Counted from the stretch's first letter, positions 19,262-27,862 are shown. The stretch is 64,000 bases of DNA from Nitrincola schmidtii (GCF_008973715.1 NZ_WBOL01000006.1:124001-188000), one strand, 5' to 3'. Program-made: numbers and translations. Notes: generated from the letters alone by a model not told the origin.

Positions 19262-20503
19262 TTAAGCAGGTACAAATTGTGCGGATGTGTTAGCTTGATC
19301 AATCACATCCGCTAACATATCCGCTGTAACAGCACTTAACGTCCAGCCCAAATGACCGTGACCGGTATTATAAAAGACGGTGGGTAATTTGCCCTTACCC
19401 ACTTTCGGCATCATATTAGGCATCATGGGACGCAAACCCGCCCAAGGGATAACGCTGCGAGTATTTACCTCGGGGAAACACTGATTAACCCAGTCAACCA
19501 ACGGCTTGATTCGATCGGCTCTAATATCCTTATTGTAACCATTAAACTCAGCGGTACCGGCGACACGGAAACGATCTTTCCCTAAACGACTGGTAACCAA
19601 TTTAGTCTCATCATCTAACAAACTGACCATAGGCGCTGCGGCTTGGCTTTGCTCGTCAAGAAGATTGACAGTAATGGAGTAACCTTTAACTGGATAAATA
19701 TTGACTCGATCACCCAAAGATGCTGCTAACTTCCGACTGCCGACACCCGCAGACACTACTATTGCATCAAATTGGTGACGGATTGAGCCTTCTGAGGTTT
19801 TTACCGTAACGGAGGCACCGCGATCATCTGCTTTCACATCCAAGACTTCTTGCTCATAGAGGCATTTGACACCTAAGCGTTCACAAGCTTTAGCTAAACC
19901 TTGAGTGTATTTGTGTATGTCACCGGTGGTATCACTGGGTGTTAAAAAGCCACCGTAATACTGACCTTTTAAGGTTGGCTCTATCCGCTGGATATCACTG
20001 GGAGATAATGTCTCACGAACCAAACCACCCTTAGCGAGTAATTTGGATACTCGCTGAGCGTGCTCAAATCCTGCTTTATCACGGTAAATATGTAATATCC
20101 CTTTTTCGACATGATCGAAATCGATATTTTCTTCTTTAGCCCAACCAAACAGTAGTTCACGAGCGGCTATCGCCATACGGGCAGTTTCGGTGGTGTTATT
20201 TTCATACTGAGGAATAGAGGCCATAAACTCAGCAAACCAGCTGAATTTATGCCAAGAAGGCTTGGGATTAACGAGCAAGGGCGCATCGTTTTTCAGCATC
20301 CACTTCAACCCTTTAAGAATGGTAGACCAACAGGTCCACACTTCAGCATTGGAAGCCGATAACTGACCACCATTCGCAAAAGAGGTTTCCATCGCTGCAT
20401 AGCGTTGCTTTTCAAACAGGGTAACTTGATAACCACGCTTAGCCAGTGCGTAAGCGGAAGTGACGCCGGTGATTCCACCGCCGATAACTGCAATAGACTG
20501 CAT
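19262..20503 (-). CDS. dadA: DadA-type FAD-dependent D-amino-acid/glycine dehydrogenase
   Basis: DadA-type enzymes oxidise D-amino acids, and in some relatives glycine or sarcosine, to the oxo acid and ammonia, passing electrons to the respiratory chain. The 413-residue product begins with the FAD-binding motif IAVIGGGITGVTSAYAL. It has the family stretches SFANGGQLSASNAEVW and YPVKGYSITV, and closes with YNTGHGHLGWTLS. Length is normal. A tandem glycine riboswitch lies in its leader, which suggests the true substrate or product is glycine. No dadX racemase is adjacent. The family is certain; the substrate is inferred. Confidence 0.85.
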   Translation of the reverse strand: MQSIAVIGGGITGVTSAYALAKRGYQVTLFEKQRYAAMETSFANGGQLSASNAEVWTCWSTILKGLKWMLKNDAPLLVNPKPSWHKFSWFAEFMASIPQYENNTTETARMAIAARELLFGWAKEENIDFDHVEKGILHIYRDKAGFEHAQRVSKLLAKGGLVRETLSPSDIQRIEPTLKGQYYGGFLTPSDTTGDIHKYTQGLAKACERLGVKCLYEQEVLDVKADDRGASVTVKTSEGSIRHQFDAIVVSAGVGSRKLAASLGDRVNIYPVKGYSITVNLLDEQSQAAAPMVSLLDDETKLVTSRLGKDRFRVAGTAEFNGYNKDIRADRIKPLVDWVNQCFPEVNTRSVIPWAGLRPMMPNMMPKVGKGKLPTVFYNTGHGHLGWTLSAVTADMLADVIDQANTSAQFVPA

Positions 20504-20557
20504 CAGACAACTCCGAATTCAACATTAGGTTAGACGTCATTCATTTGAAAAACGCCA

Positions 20558-20741
20558 CCCCCTCCGTTGCTGTACCTGAGAGATTCACACTGATAACAGT
20601 GCTTGCTCCTTCGGTGTGCCAATTAAGACATCTCTTCGGAGTTCTTTAAACATCAACCGGTCCTTTTGCCTGAGAGTTTCCGGGGCGGTTGCTCCTTCGG
20701 CGTCACTGCACTTATGTAAAATAAGCCAGTAATCTCTCCCG
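20558..20741 (-). promoter_or_regulatory. Tandem glycine riboswitch upstream of the dadA-like gene
   Basis: On the - strand two glycine aptamers follow each other. The first has GGGAGAGA, then GCCGAAGGAGCAA and ACTCTCAGGCAAAAGGACC. The second has CCGAAGAGATG, then CACCGAAGGAGCAA and ATCTCTCAGGTA. Two aptamers with a short linker are typical of the cooperative gcvT-type class. The element ends about 55 bases before the dadA start, so it should switch the gene on when glycine is plentiful. I see no clear terminator in the expression platform, so translational control is possible. Confidence 0.92.
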
Positions 20742-20778
20742 ATCGACATGTTTCGAACTAAAAACGACATCAAATATA

Positions 20779-20811
20779 GCATGACCATAACTGTTAACGC
20801 TATGGTCATGC
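20779..20811 (-). terminator. Probable terminator of the aldehyde dehydrogenase operon
   Basis: GCATGACCATA and its exact complement form an 11-base stem with an 11-base loop. It follows the aldehyde dehydrogenase stop on the - strand and precedes the riboswitch leader. T-rich sequence (TATATTTG, later GTTTTT) follows. It separates this operon from dadA. Confidence 0.55.
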
Positions 20812-20846
20812 CTACAACTTAAGTACTGGTTGTGTTTACGCTAAGC

Positions 20847-22217
20847 CTAGCCTAACCAGATCTGCTGAGCATTCACAAACTCACGAATGCCCTGCGGACC
20901 CAACTCCCGACCCAGACCAGAACACTTGATTCCACCACTGGGTAAGCGAGGATCGGTTTTCACAATACCGTTAACCGCGACCTGACCCACTTCAATACGG
21001 CGAGCGAGCTGTTCTCCACGAGACTTTTCCGTCCACAAACCGGCAGCTAAGCCATAACGACTGTCGTTGGCTATCGCAATCGCATGATCGGCATCACTGG
21101 CTTTCATCACCACCGCAACAGGCCCAAAGGTTTCCTCAACCGCCGCCGTCATACCCGGCTCCACATCGACTAGCAGGGTCACTGGATAGAAGAAACCTTC
21201 GCCTTCTGGAATTTCACCACCTAACAGGCAGCGCGCACCGGCGGCTTTGGTTTCTTCCACTTGGCGATGCAGGTTTTGACGAAGATCATCACGTGCCATT
21301 GGCCCCACATCGGTGGTTTCTTCAGCGGGATTACCTAGATTAAGCTTCGCCAAACGGGTTTTAAGAAGCTCGACCATCTGATCATAAACCGCATCTTCAA
21401 CAATGATGCGTTTTGCCGCGATACAGGATTGACCGGCATTGATAATACGCGACAAAGTGATAATGTCAGCGGCTTTTTCCAAATCGGCATCTGATAAGAC
21501 GATACAAGGATCAGAGCCACCTAATTCCAGCACGACAGGCTTAATTTCTGAACCTGCAATAGCCGCTACCGCACTTCCCGCACGCTCTGAACCGGTTAAT
21601 GAAACGGCCTGAACACGAGGATCACGAATCACCGCTTCAATCGCTGCATTATCCATCGGCACATTTTGCATTAAGCCTTCAGGGGCACCGACCTTAATGA
21701 ACAGATCAGCAATCGCTTGTGCACTGGCGGGAACATGAAGATCATGTTTCATCAAACAGGTATTGCCTGCCATGATGGCTGGAGCGCAGAAACGAAACGC
21801 CAACCAAAATGGAGCATTCCAAGGCAATATACCTAATACGGTACCTAGCGGCAGATACTGAACATAACTGTGCGAAGCATCTGATTCTAACGTCATCGGC
21901 GTCAAGTAGGTTTCTGCTTGCTCGGCATAGTGCTCCGCACACCAAGCGGCTTTAAGCACTTCTGCTCGCGCTTCCTTAATGGGCTTACCCATTTCAACCG
22001 TCATTAAAGGCGCTAAAGTTTCCACCTCTTCACGCATTTTTGCGGCGACGGCTTTGAGTACTTCAGCACGCTCAGTATAACTGGTTAACTTCCAGCTGTT
22101 ATAAGTCTCACGTGCACGCACTAACGCCGCTTCACGAGCAGTAGCGTCAAGCATCGGAGAGTCCTGTAGCTTTTCACCGTTGGCCGGATTGATCACCGCA
22201 ACCGACATTTCTGTCAT
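20847..22217 (-). CDS. NAD(P)-dependent aldehyde dehydrogenase, succinate/aspartate-semialdehyde type (DoeC-like)
   Basis: The 456-residue product is a soluble aldehyde dehydrogenase that oxidises an aldehyde to the acid. It has WNAPFW in the cofactor domain, VLELGGSDP with the general-base Glu, and NAGQSCIAAKRI with the catalytic Cys. GPVAVV lies toward the C-terminus. Sequence style is that of succinate-semialdehyde dehydrogenases. Its start overlaps the stop of a diaminobutyrate aminotransferase-like gene (ATGA). That enzyme would make aspartate semialdehyde, so conversion to aspartate, the DoeC role in ectoine breakdown, is plausible. The substrate is inferred from context only. Confidence 0.8.
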   Translation of the reverse strand: MTEMSVAVINPANGEKLQDSPMLDATAREAALVRARETYNSWKLTSYTERAEVLKAVAAKMREEVETLAPLMTVEMGKPIKEARAEVLKAAWCAEHYAEQAETYLTPMTLESDASHSYVQYLPLGTVLGILPWNAPFWLAFRFCAPAIMAGNTCLMKHDLHVPASAQAIADLFIKVGAPEGLMQNVPMDNAAIEAVIRDPRVQAVSLTGSERAGSAVAAIAGSEIKPVVLELGGSDPCIVLSDADLEKAADIITLSRIINAGQSCIAAKRIIVEDAVYDQMVELLKTRLAKLNLGNPAEETTDVGPMARDDLRQNLHRQVEETKAAGARCLLGGEIPEGEGFFYPVTLLVDVEPGMTAAVEETFGPVAVVMKASDADHAIAIANDSRYGLAAGLWTEKSRGEQLARRIEVGQVAVNGIVKTDPRLPSGGIKCSGLGRELGPQGIREFVNAQQIWLG

Positions 22218-23488
22218 AGCGCCTCCTGTGCTGCTTTCACAGCCTGTGCAAAGATTTCCAAACCTTGAGTCAAGTCTTCATCCGGAATCGTCAAAGGGGG
22301 AATCATTTTAATAACTTGACCACCGGTGCCACAGCCACCTAGCAGCAGCCCGCGATTAAAGCACTCAGTCACGATGGCTTTCGACAAGGCGCTGTCACCA
22401 ATATCGATTCCTTGCATCATGCCTTTACCACGCACTTGCCATGCTCCGTTACTGGCATCAGCAAGCGTGTTGAGGGCAGCTGCCATCTGCTCGCCTTTAC
22501 GCTTTACTTCTTTCATCAAGCTATCGTCTTGGAAGTACTCCATTGCCACTTTACCGGCAACAAACGAGAAACCTTGACCACGGAAAGTACCCGTATGCTC
22601 ACCTGGCGACCAATGCTTATCATGCTCTGGCTTAACCAGGTTCATCGCCAAAGGTGTACCGAAACCACCGATACCTTTGGCAAGCGTGACAATATCTGGA
22701 TCAAGACCCATACCATCAAAACTAAAATAGCTACCGGTGCGACCACACCCTGCTTGGATATCATCCAGAATAAATAAAGCACCCAGATCTTTCGCTAATT
22801 GCTGTACCGCTAGTAACCATTCTTGACTGGCAACATGTACACCACCTTCTGCTTGAATCGGCTCGACAACAAATGCAGCCGGTAGCTCTAAACCACTGGA
22901 GCTATCTTCAAACTGCGCTCTAAGCTTATCCAACGTGGAGGTACCACAACCTAACTTGCAGCCACGACAAGGCTTATTACACCCGAACGGCATACGGACC
23001 ACATGATCCAGAGGAACACCTGCTGCATTGCGGAAATAACTATTGGCGGTCAAGGCTAAAGAACCCAGCGTCATGCCATGGAAACCATGAGTGCAAGCAA
23101 CCACCGATTTACGTCCAGTCACACGTCGTGCCAACTTCAATGCCGCTTCCACCGCATTAGTGCCCGTTGGCCCCATAAATTGCATTTTATGATTCCATCC
23201 TCGTGGAACAATGATGGTATCAGCAAATGCTTGAATAAAGTCCCGTTTAACCGTCGTACTGGTATCAAGACTGTGCGCAACACCATCGGCCTCGATAAAT
23301 TCAATCAAAGCCTTTTTCATTTTGGGGTTGTTATGGCCGAAGTTAAGCACGCCGGCTCCGGCAAAAAAGTCAATGTATGACTTACCCGCTTCATCCACTT
23401 GACGTGCATTGGAAGCAGACTTAAACACAGTTGGATAGATACGGCAGTAGCCGCGGATTTCTGATTCCCACTTATCGAAAACTTGCAT
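22214..23488 (-). CDS. doeD: Diaminobutyrate--2-oxoglutarate aminotransferase (DoeD/EctB-like)
   Basis: This PLP-dependent class III aminotransferase resembles EctB, which interconverts L-2,4-diaminobutyrate and aspartate semialdehyde. The 424-residue product shows EctB-like stretches: FPTVF-like YPTVFKSA, YIDFFAGAGVLNFGHN and MGPTGTNAVEAALKLAR. ILDDIQAGCGRTG holds the cofactor Asp, and TLAKGIGGFG holds the PLP Lys. No ectA or ectC is adjacent. The neighbours are a deacetylase and an aldehyde dehydrogenase, so breakdown is more likely than synthesis. An unusual Cys cluster, CNKPCRGCKLGC, sits near residue 170. An AGGA-type site precedes the ATG. Confidence 0.7.
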   Translation of the reverse strand: MQVFDKWESEIRGYCRIYPTVFKSASNARQVDEAGKSYIDFFAGAGVLNFGHNNPKMKKALIEFIEADGVAHSLDTSTTVKRDFIQAFADTIIVPRGWNHKMQFMGPTGTNAVEAALKLARRVTGRKSVVACTHGFHGMTLGSLALTANSYFRNAAGVPLDHVVRMPFGCNKPCRGCKLGCGTSTLDKLRAQFEDSSSGLELPAAFVVEPIQAEGGVHVASQEWLLAVQQLAKDLGALFILDDIQAGCGRTGSYFSFDGMGLDPDIVTLAKGIGGFGTPLAMNLVKPEHDKHWSPGEHTGTFRGQGFSFVAGKVAMEYFQDDSLMKEVKRKGEQMAAALNTLADASNGAWQVRGKGMMQGIDIGDSALSKAIVTECFNRGLLLGGCGTGGQVIKMIPPLTIPDEDLTQGLEIFAQAVKAAQEAL

Positions 23489-23636
23489 GGAAATCCTCCT
23501 TCATATGACTGGGGTTGAACCCGTTAGTGATACTACTGAGCGATCTATCGTTATTCTGTCTCAGCAGCGTTTTTATTGAGTCACTGGGAATACAATGACT
23601 CGGTATGACACCAGCAGAAATGCCTGCTGTTTATCG

Positions 23637-24806
23637 TTATGGGCTATCCGGGACCGGAGCGCCCACCAGTCGTGCGTACACTCTTGCCACACGATTAATC
23701 AACGCATCGTTAAAGTCGTATTGCGCGTTGTGGCAAGGTCTACTGTGTTGTAACTGCCCATCATCGCTACCGATCAGCGCAAAAGCGCCGGGTATCTCTT
23801 TCAGGTAATAACTGAAATCTTCAGAAGCCATAATGGGTAAAGGTGTTGTTTGACTGATGACTTGATCGCCAAACTCTTGCTCAAGGGCATCCCGATAATG
23901 TGCAGCCTGTTTTGCATGATTAATCGTTGCATCATATCGAGGAAACATCTCTACGTGGCATTGCGTGCCATAAGCGCGCGCAGTGGCACCTGCAATCTCT
24001 TCGATTAAATTGGCTAATCGCTGACGGTTTGCAGGCTGGGCAATTCTAAAACCACCCTCGATGATGACTTCATCGGGTATCACGGTAGGTGAGCTGCGAC
24101 CATCGATGGAGGTAACACTCAGAACCGTAGAATCTTGTGGTGGTAAACGACGACTCACAATTTGCTGAAGTGCGACCACGATAGCAGAAGCGGAAAGCAC
24201 TGGATCACGACAGACTTCAGGCTGACTTGAGTGTCCACCCTGACCAGTGACGGTTAGCTTGAAGGTACCGTTACCGGCCATCACAGGGCCTTCTGGACAG
24301 ACAGCTTGACCATAAGGAATAGCTGGCCAGTTATGCCAGCCGTAAATCATATCGATTCCTTTTAAGGCGCCCTCTTCAATCATGCGCAGTGCGCCATGGC
24401 CACCCTCTTCAGCAGGTTGGAAGAGCAAGGTGACAGGACCGGGAAGCTGATCTTCATGCGCTTTCAACCAATACGCAGCCATCATCAACGTGGCTGTGTG
24501 ACCGTCATGACCACAAGCATGCATGCAGCCTTGCTTTTCAGAACTCCAAGGCATGCCACTTTTTTCATTGATAGGAAGTGCGTCGATGTCACCGCGCAAG
24601 GCAATATGAGGTCCTGGCTTATCCGTCGCTAGCCGACCCAAGGTGCCGTATTGCGCGCAAGACTCCCAAGGAATATTCAGCGAGGTCAGCTCAGCACGAA
24701 TTCGTGCCGCTGTGGCTTCTTCTTGCCACGTCAGTTCCGGCTGCTTATGCAACTCTCTTCTTAGATGAATCGCTTGCTGTATGTATTGATCCCAAAGCGC
24801 GGTCAA
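23637..24806 (-). CDS. M20-family amidohydrolase, possibly N-acetyl-diaminobutyrate deacetylase (DoeB2-like)
   Basis: The 389-residue product is a metal-dependent amidohydrolase of the hippurate hydrolase/M20D group. It shows LRGDIDALPI and MHACGHDGHTATLMMAA with metal-binding His, PAEEGGHGALRMIEEG with the catalytic Glu, and a dimerisation domain with GGHSSQP. MASEDFSYYL lies near the end. It has no signal peptide, so it acts in the cytosol. It leads a - strand group with a diaminobutyrate aminotransferase-like and an aldehyde dehydrogenase gene. In that setting, removal of acetyl from N-acetyl-diaminobutyrate during ectoine use is the best guess. No ectoine hydrolase gene is in the window. 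Confidence 0.7.
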   Translation of the reverse strand: MTALWDQYIQQAIHLRRELHKQPELTWQEEATAARIRAELTSLNIPWESCAQYGTLGRLATDKPGPHIALRGDIDALPINEKSGMPWSSEKQGCMHACGHDGHTATLMMAAYWLKAHEDQLPGPVTLLFQPAEEGGHGALRMIEEGALKGIDMIYGWHNWPAIPYGQAVCPEGPVMAGNGTFKLTVTGQGGHSSQPEVCRDPVLSASAIVVALQQIVSRRLPPQDSTVLSVTSIDGRSSPTVIPDEVIIEGGFRIAQPANRQRLANLIEEIAGATARAYGTQCHVEMFPRYDATINHAKQAAHYRDALEQEFGDQVISQTTPLPIMASEDFSYYLKEIPGAFALIGSDDGQLQHSRPCHNAQYDFNDALINRVARVYARLVGAPVPDSP

Positions 24807-25001
24807 TTATCCCCCTTGCTCATGCGACCATGAGCTAGAACATGCACTTTACTTTATGAAATTTTTATTCCTCATGGTAATGTAGCACATGTTTTCGGGG
24901 TTACCAATCTCATTTGCAGCGAAGAACTCAAAGAATTGTCTTCAGGAAAAAATCTCCAGTATTAGCGACGTATACTTCAAACATTAGGATTGTATAATTA
25001 A

Positions 25002-25015
25002 TTGATTTATATCAA
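25002..25015. promoter_or_regulatory. FNR/ANR-type box upstream of the PII-DUF1538 cluster
   Basis: TTGATTTATATCAA is a perfect match to the FNR/ANR palindrome TTGAT-N4-ATCAA. It lies in the roughly 300-base AT-rich gap between the M20 gene and the first PII gene. A TATAAT lies just upstream (24993-24998) and an extended -10 (TGCTATAAA, 25041-25049) downstream. From the latter, the box would sit near -47. The rest of this gap shows no gene. Confidence 0.5.
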
Positions 25016-25140
25016 ATAATTTATCAAAAACAAAAAGAAATGCTATAAAAATTCATAGCTTATATTGAGATAAAACAATAAGCTGCTACAAAAAATCTGC
25101 TAACCTAATATTAAATACAGCCGCCAACAGGGGAGTCATC

Positions 25141-25488
25141 ATGCAGTTCAAACTAATTATGGCATTTGTTGACGCCGACAAGACTGAAAAAGTAATGCTT
25201 GCTGCTCGCGAATCCGGTGCTACAGGAGCTACCATTATTAATAATGCACAAGGACAGGGCCTACACAAGATTGTTGGTATTCTTGGTTTTGAAGTATTAG
25301 AACCTCGTGCTGTTGTAATGATCTTGTCTGAAAGCCGAAGAACAGAGCATATTCTTGAGGCAATTTCGGTAGCGGGCGAAATGGATGAATCATTAAGCAC
25401 AGGTATTGCTATTCAGATCGATGTAGATAAAGCATTGGGTCTTAAAGAGCATATCAGTGCGCTTGAAAAAGAAATCCCTGTGAAGTGA
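25141..25488 (+). CDS. PII-like signal protein, DUF1538-associated, copy 1
   Basis: PII proteins are trimeric sensors of ATP, ADP and small effectors that switch transporters and enzymes. This 115-residue protein follows the PII ferredoxin-like plan: KLIMAFVDADKTEKVMLAA at the N-terminus, GATGATIINNAQGQG before the T-loop, and DESLSTGIAIQIDV in place of the usual GDGKIFV region. The T-loop is a few residues shorter than in GlnB and lacks its uridylylated Tyr. GGGGAG precedes the ATG. It leads an eight-gene series with DUF1538 transporters, so it probably controls them rather than nitrogen metabolism. Confidence 0.8.
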   Translation: MQFKLIMAFVDADKTEKVMLAARESGATGATIINNAQGQGLHKIVGILGFEVLEPRAVVMILSESRRTEHILEAISVAGEMDESLSTGIAIQIDVDKALGLKEHISALEKEIPVK

Positions 25489-25513
25489 TCACAAGCATTA
25501 GAAAGGATTATTT

Positions 25514-26260
25514 TTGAAAGAGATATTTTTAGCGTTTACCAAACAAGCGCGTGATAGTCTCAGAGACCTTATCCCTGTGTTGCTTGTTATGGCTTTTTTC
25601 CAACTTATTGTTATTCGTCAACCACTTCCAGATGGAATAAGTTTTTCCGATCTATGGATTGGTCTGTTCTCAGTTCTCATTGGCTTAACGTTGTTTATCA
25701 AAGGGCTACAAATCGGCCTCTTTCCAATGGGTGAAAGTCTTGCGCATGCGTTTGCCAAAAAGTCATCAGTTATTAGCTTGCTAGTCTTTGCTTTCGCGCT
25801 AGGCTTCGGAACAACGATAGCTGAACCAGCACTCATTGCCGTTGCAGGAAAAGCCTCTGAGGTGGTATCGGGTGGCGGAATGATTGAGGCAACATCAACA
25901 GCACAACAGCGTTTTGCTTTAGAGTTGCGCTTAGTAGTTGCCATGTCGGTTGGTAGTGCTGTTCTTATCGGCGTTTTACGCATCTTAAAAGGTTGGCCTT
26001 TACATTATATGATTATTGGCGGTTATGTGATTGTCATGGTACTTACACTCTTTGCACCTTCAGAAATTGTAGGTATTGCCTACGATTCAGGAGGCGTCAC
26101 TACCTCGACAATCACAGTACCCCTAGTCACTGCTCTCGGTGTTGGACTGGCCTCTTCCATTAAAGGGCGCAGCCCAATGTTGGATGGTTTTGGATTGATC
26201 GCTTTAGCATCCGTTATGCCGATCATCTTTGTATTAAGTTATGGATTAATCCTACTTTAA
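25514..26260 (+). CDS. DUF1538 membrane transporter, N-terminal-half subunit (UmpA-like)
   Basis: This 248-residue protein has about six to seven membrane segments. It carries the DUF1538 signatures [13 protein letters not shown] near residue 115 and [19 protein letters not shown] near 190, then [15 protein letters not shown]. From memory, paired DUF1538 proteins of a Halomonas species have been reported as a two-component Na+(Li+,K+)/H+ antiporter named UmpAB. By that analogy this would be one half of a cation/proton exchanger. It uses a TTG start with AAGGA upstream. It lies between a PII gene and the partner subunit. Confidence 0.75.
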   Translation: MKEIFLAFTKQARDSLRDLIPVLLVMAFFQLIVIRQPLPDGISFSDLWIGLFSVLIGLTLFIKGLQIGLFPMGESLAHAFAKKSSVISLLVFAFALGFGTTIAEPALIAVAGKASEVVSGGGMIEATSTAQQRFALELRLVVAMSVGSAVLIGVLRILKGWPLHYMIIGGYVIVMVLTLFAPSEIVGIAYDSGGVTTSTITVPLVTALGVGLASSIKGRSPMLDGFGLIALASVMPIIFVLSYGLILL

Positions 26261-26270
26261 GGTGGAGAGC

Positions 26271-27041
26271 ATGGATTTTTTTAATATCTTACTTAGCACC
26301 TCATTCGACATCGCGCCGATTATTGCCATTATTTTTGGTTTTCAATATCTCGTTATTCGTAAAAAGGTCCATCGTTTACCCCAAGTCATTGTTGGCTTTG
26401 TACTGGTGTTATTGGGGCTGAGCTTATTTTTACTGGGGTTAGAAAAAGCCTTATTTCCTATGGGCAGCATGATGGCTGAACAGCTAACCTCCCCTAGCTT
26501 TTTACCTACTTTGGCAGAGGATGTTCAGCGCCACTGGTCAGACTATTATTGGGTTTATATTTTTGCATTTACCATAGGTGCTAGTACGACCATTGCAGAA
26601 CCTTCGTTAATCGCAGTATCGATAAAAGCGGGGGAAATTTCCGGTGGCACGATTAATCCATTTATATTAAGGATTGCAGTGGCATTAGGTATGGCAATAG
26701 GCATTACCTTAGGTACGTGGCGCATCGTGATGGGATTACCACTGCAAGGCTTCATTTTGGGCGCCTATTTACTTGTTATTATTCAAACATTGCGATCTCC
26801 AAAAAGCATTATTCCACTGGCATTTGATTCGGGGGGTGTCACCACTTCCACCATTACGGTACCTATTATTGCAGCATTAGGTTTAGGACTAGCAACATCG
26901 ATACCGGGTCGCGACCCATTGATGGATGGATTTGGCATGATCGCTTTGGCTTGTTTATTTCCAATTATTACCGTAATGGGCTACGCACAAATTGCAGAAT
27001 GGCTGGAAAAACGAAACCGTTTACGTAATGAGTCATCCTAA
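26271..27041 (+). CDS. DUF1538 membrane transporter, C-terminal-half subunit (UmpB-like)
   Basis: The 256-residue partner of the preceding gene has the same two DUF1538 signatures: TIAEPSLIAVSIKAGE and [20 protein letters not shown], followed by GRDPLMDGFGMIALA. It aligns with the second half of the fused protein encoded further downstream. Seven or so membrane segments are evident. A GTG at 26262 would add three residues; the ATG at 26271 is preceded by AAGGTGGAG and is preferred. The 10-base gap from its partner indicates joint translation. Cation/proton exchange is inferred from the family. Confidence 0.75.
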   Translation: MDFFNILLSTSFDIAPIIAIIFGFQYLVIRKKVHRLPQVIVGFVLVLLGLSLFLLGLEKALFPMGSMMAEQLTSPSFLPTLAEDVQRHWSDYYWVYIFAFTIGASTTIAEPSLIAVSIKAGEISGGTINPFILRIAVALGMAIGITLGTWRIVMGLPLQGFILGAYLLVIIQTLRSPKSIIPLAFDSGGVTTSTITVPIIAALGLGLATSIPGRDPLMDGFGMIALACLFPIITVMGYAQIAEWLEKRNRLRNESS

Positions 27042-27058
27042 GACTCTAGGAGAACAAG

Positions 27059-27415
27059 ATGCGCTTTAAACTTATTTTAGCGTTCGTCGATGATGATAAA
27101 ACCGATGCTCTTTTGGATGCTGCCAGAGACGCTGGCGCTACTGGAGCAACCATCATTAATAACGCCCGTGGTGAAGGGCTCAAAAAAACCAGAGGTGTTT
27201 TTGGGCTTGAAATTACCAGCAGTCGAGATGTACTTCTTTTACTGGTAGAAGAACATCGTTGTCGCAAAATTTTAGAGAAAATTGCTGAAGTGGGTGAGTT
27301 TGACGACTCTCATGGAACAGGAATTGCTTTGCAACTTGATGTAGAAGATGCCCTTGGCGTTAAGCATCAAATTAAGTCTATCACTGCACATTTCGATTCT
27401 GCTCAGGAGGATTAA
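27059..27415 (+). CDS. PII-like signal protein, DUF1538-associated, copy 2
   Basis: The 118-residue protein is a close relative of PII copy 1: RFKLILAFVDDDKTDALLD at the start, GATGATIINNARGEGLKK before the T-loop, and DDSHGTGIALQLDV near residue 83. The T-loop (LKKTRGVFGLEIT) is more basic than in copy 1 and again has no Tyr at the GlnB modification position. AGGAG lies 8 bases before the ATG. It follows the UmpB-like gene and is nearly joined to a CBS gene, which suggests a shared transporter-control function. Copies 1 and 2 might form mixed trimers. Confidence 0.8.
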   Translation: MRFKLILAFVDDDKTDALLDAARDAGATGATIINNARGEGLKKTRGVFGLEITSSRDVLLLLVEEHRCRKILEKIAEVGEFDDSHGTGIALQLDVEDALGVKHQIKSITAHFDSAQED

Positions 27416-27417
27416 CG

Positions 27418-27822
27418 ATGTCTAATCATATAAACAAAGTAGTTGCTGATGTTATGAATCAGAATTTTCGGATGATTGATGGCTTAGTAACCGTTTCTGA
27501 CGCGGTGAAGTTAATGAAGCAAACGCGTTCACAAGTCCTGATCGTTGAAAAACGCGACTCTTCAGATGAGTTTGGATTGGTACTTCTCTCTGACATTGCA
27601 AAAAAAGTATTGGCCCGCAACCTATCACCCGAGCGAGTCAATGTTTATGAAATCATGTCGAAACCTGCTTTAACTGTAAAAGCACAGATGCAAATACGTT
27701 TTTGTGCACGATTGTTCAATAAATTCGGTCTAACCATGGCACCGGTTGTCAACAAAGATGATGAAATCATTGGTGTTATTAACTATGATGACCTGGTTTT
27801 AAGTGGGCTATCTAGCCTCTGA
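27418..27822 (+). CDS. Two-CBS-domain (Bateman module) protein, copy 1
   Basis: The 134-residue protein consists of two CBS motifs and little else. The first runs about residues 8-65, with VADVMNQNFRMIDGLVTVSDAVKLM. The second runs about 75-130, with VYEIMSKPALTVKAQMQ and ending DEIIGVINYDDLVLSG. CBS pairs bind adenine nucleotides such as AMP, ATP or SAM and gate enzymes and transporters. A strong AGGAGG site precedes the ATG, 2 bases after the PII copy 2 stop, so the two are translated together. It has no membrane or catalytic part, which makes it a likely stand-alone sensor subunit for the neighbouring transporter. Confidence 0.8.
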   Translation: MSNHINKVVADVMNQNFRMIDGLVTVSDAVKLMKQTRSQVLIVEKRDSSDEFGLVLLSDIAKKVLARNLSPERVNVYEIMSKPALTVKAQMQIRFCARLFNKFGLTMAPVVNKDDEIIGVINYDDLVLSGLSSL

Positions 27823-27862
27823 TATTAGCGTTCATGACCTTATAACTTAACGCGAGGCCGAT

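Noticed and set aside
20585-20809. 74-codon open frame on the - strand with Met-rich start
   Set aside because: It runs through the terminator hairpin and the tandem glycine aptamers, so its composition is explained by structured RNA.
23608-23634. CAGCAG-GCATTT-CTGCTG hairpin just after the M20 gene
   Set aside because: The stem is only six bases and has no T-tract, so I do not call it a terminator.
24839-25140. Possible sigma-54 promoter before the first PII gene, as for glnB/glnK
   Set aside because: I looked for a GG-N10-GC type -24/-12 element and found none convincing; the FNR-type box and sigma-70-like -10 boxes fit better.
25618-25983. 121-codon - strand frame opposite the UmpA-like gene
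   Set aside because: It is antisense to a membrane protein gene with a good ribosome-binding site and conserved motifs; there is no independent support.
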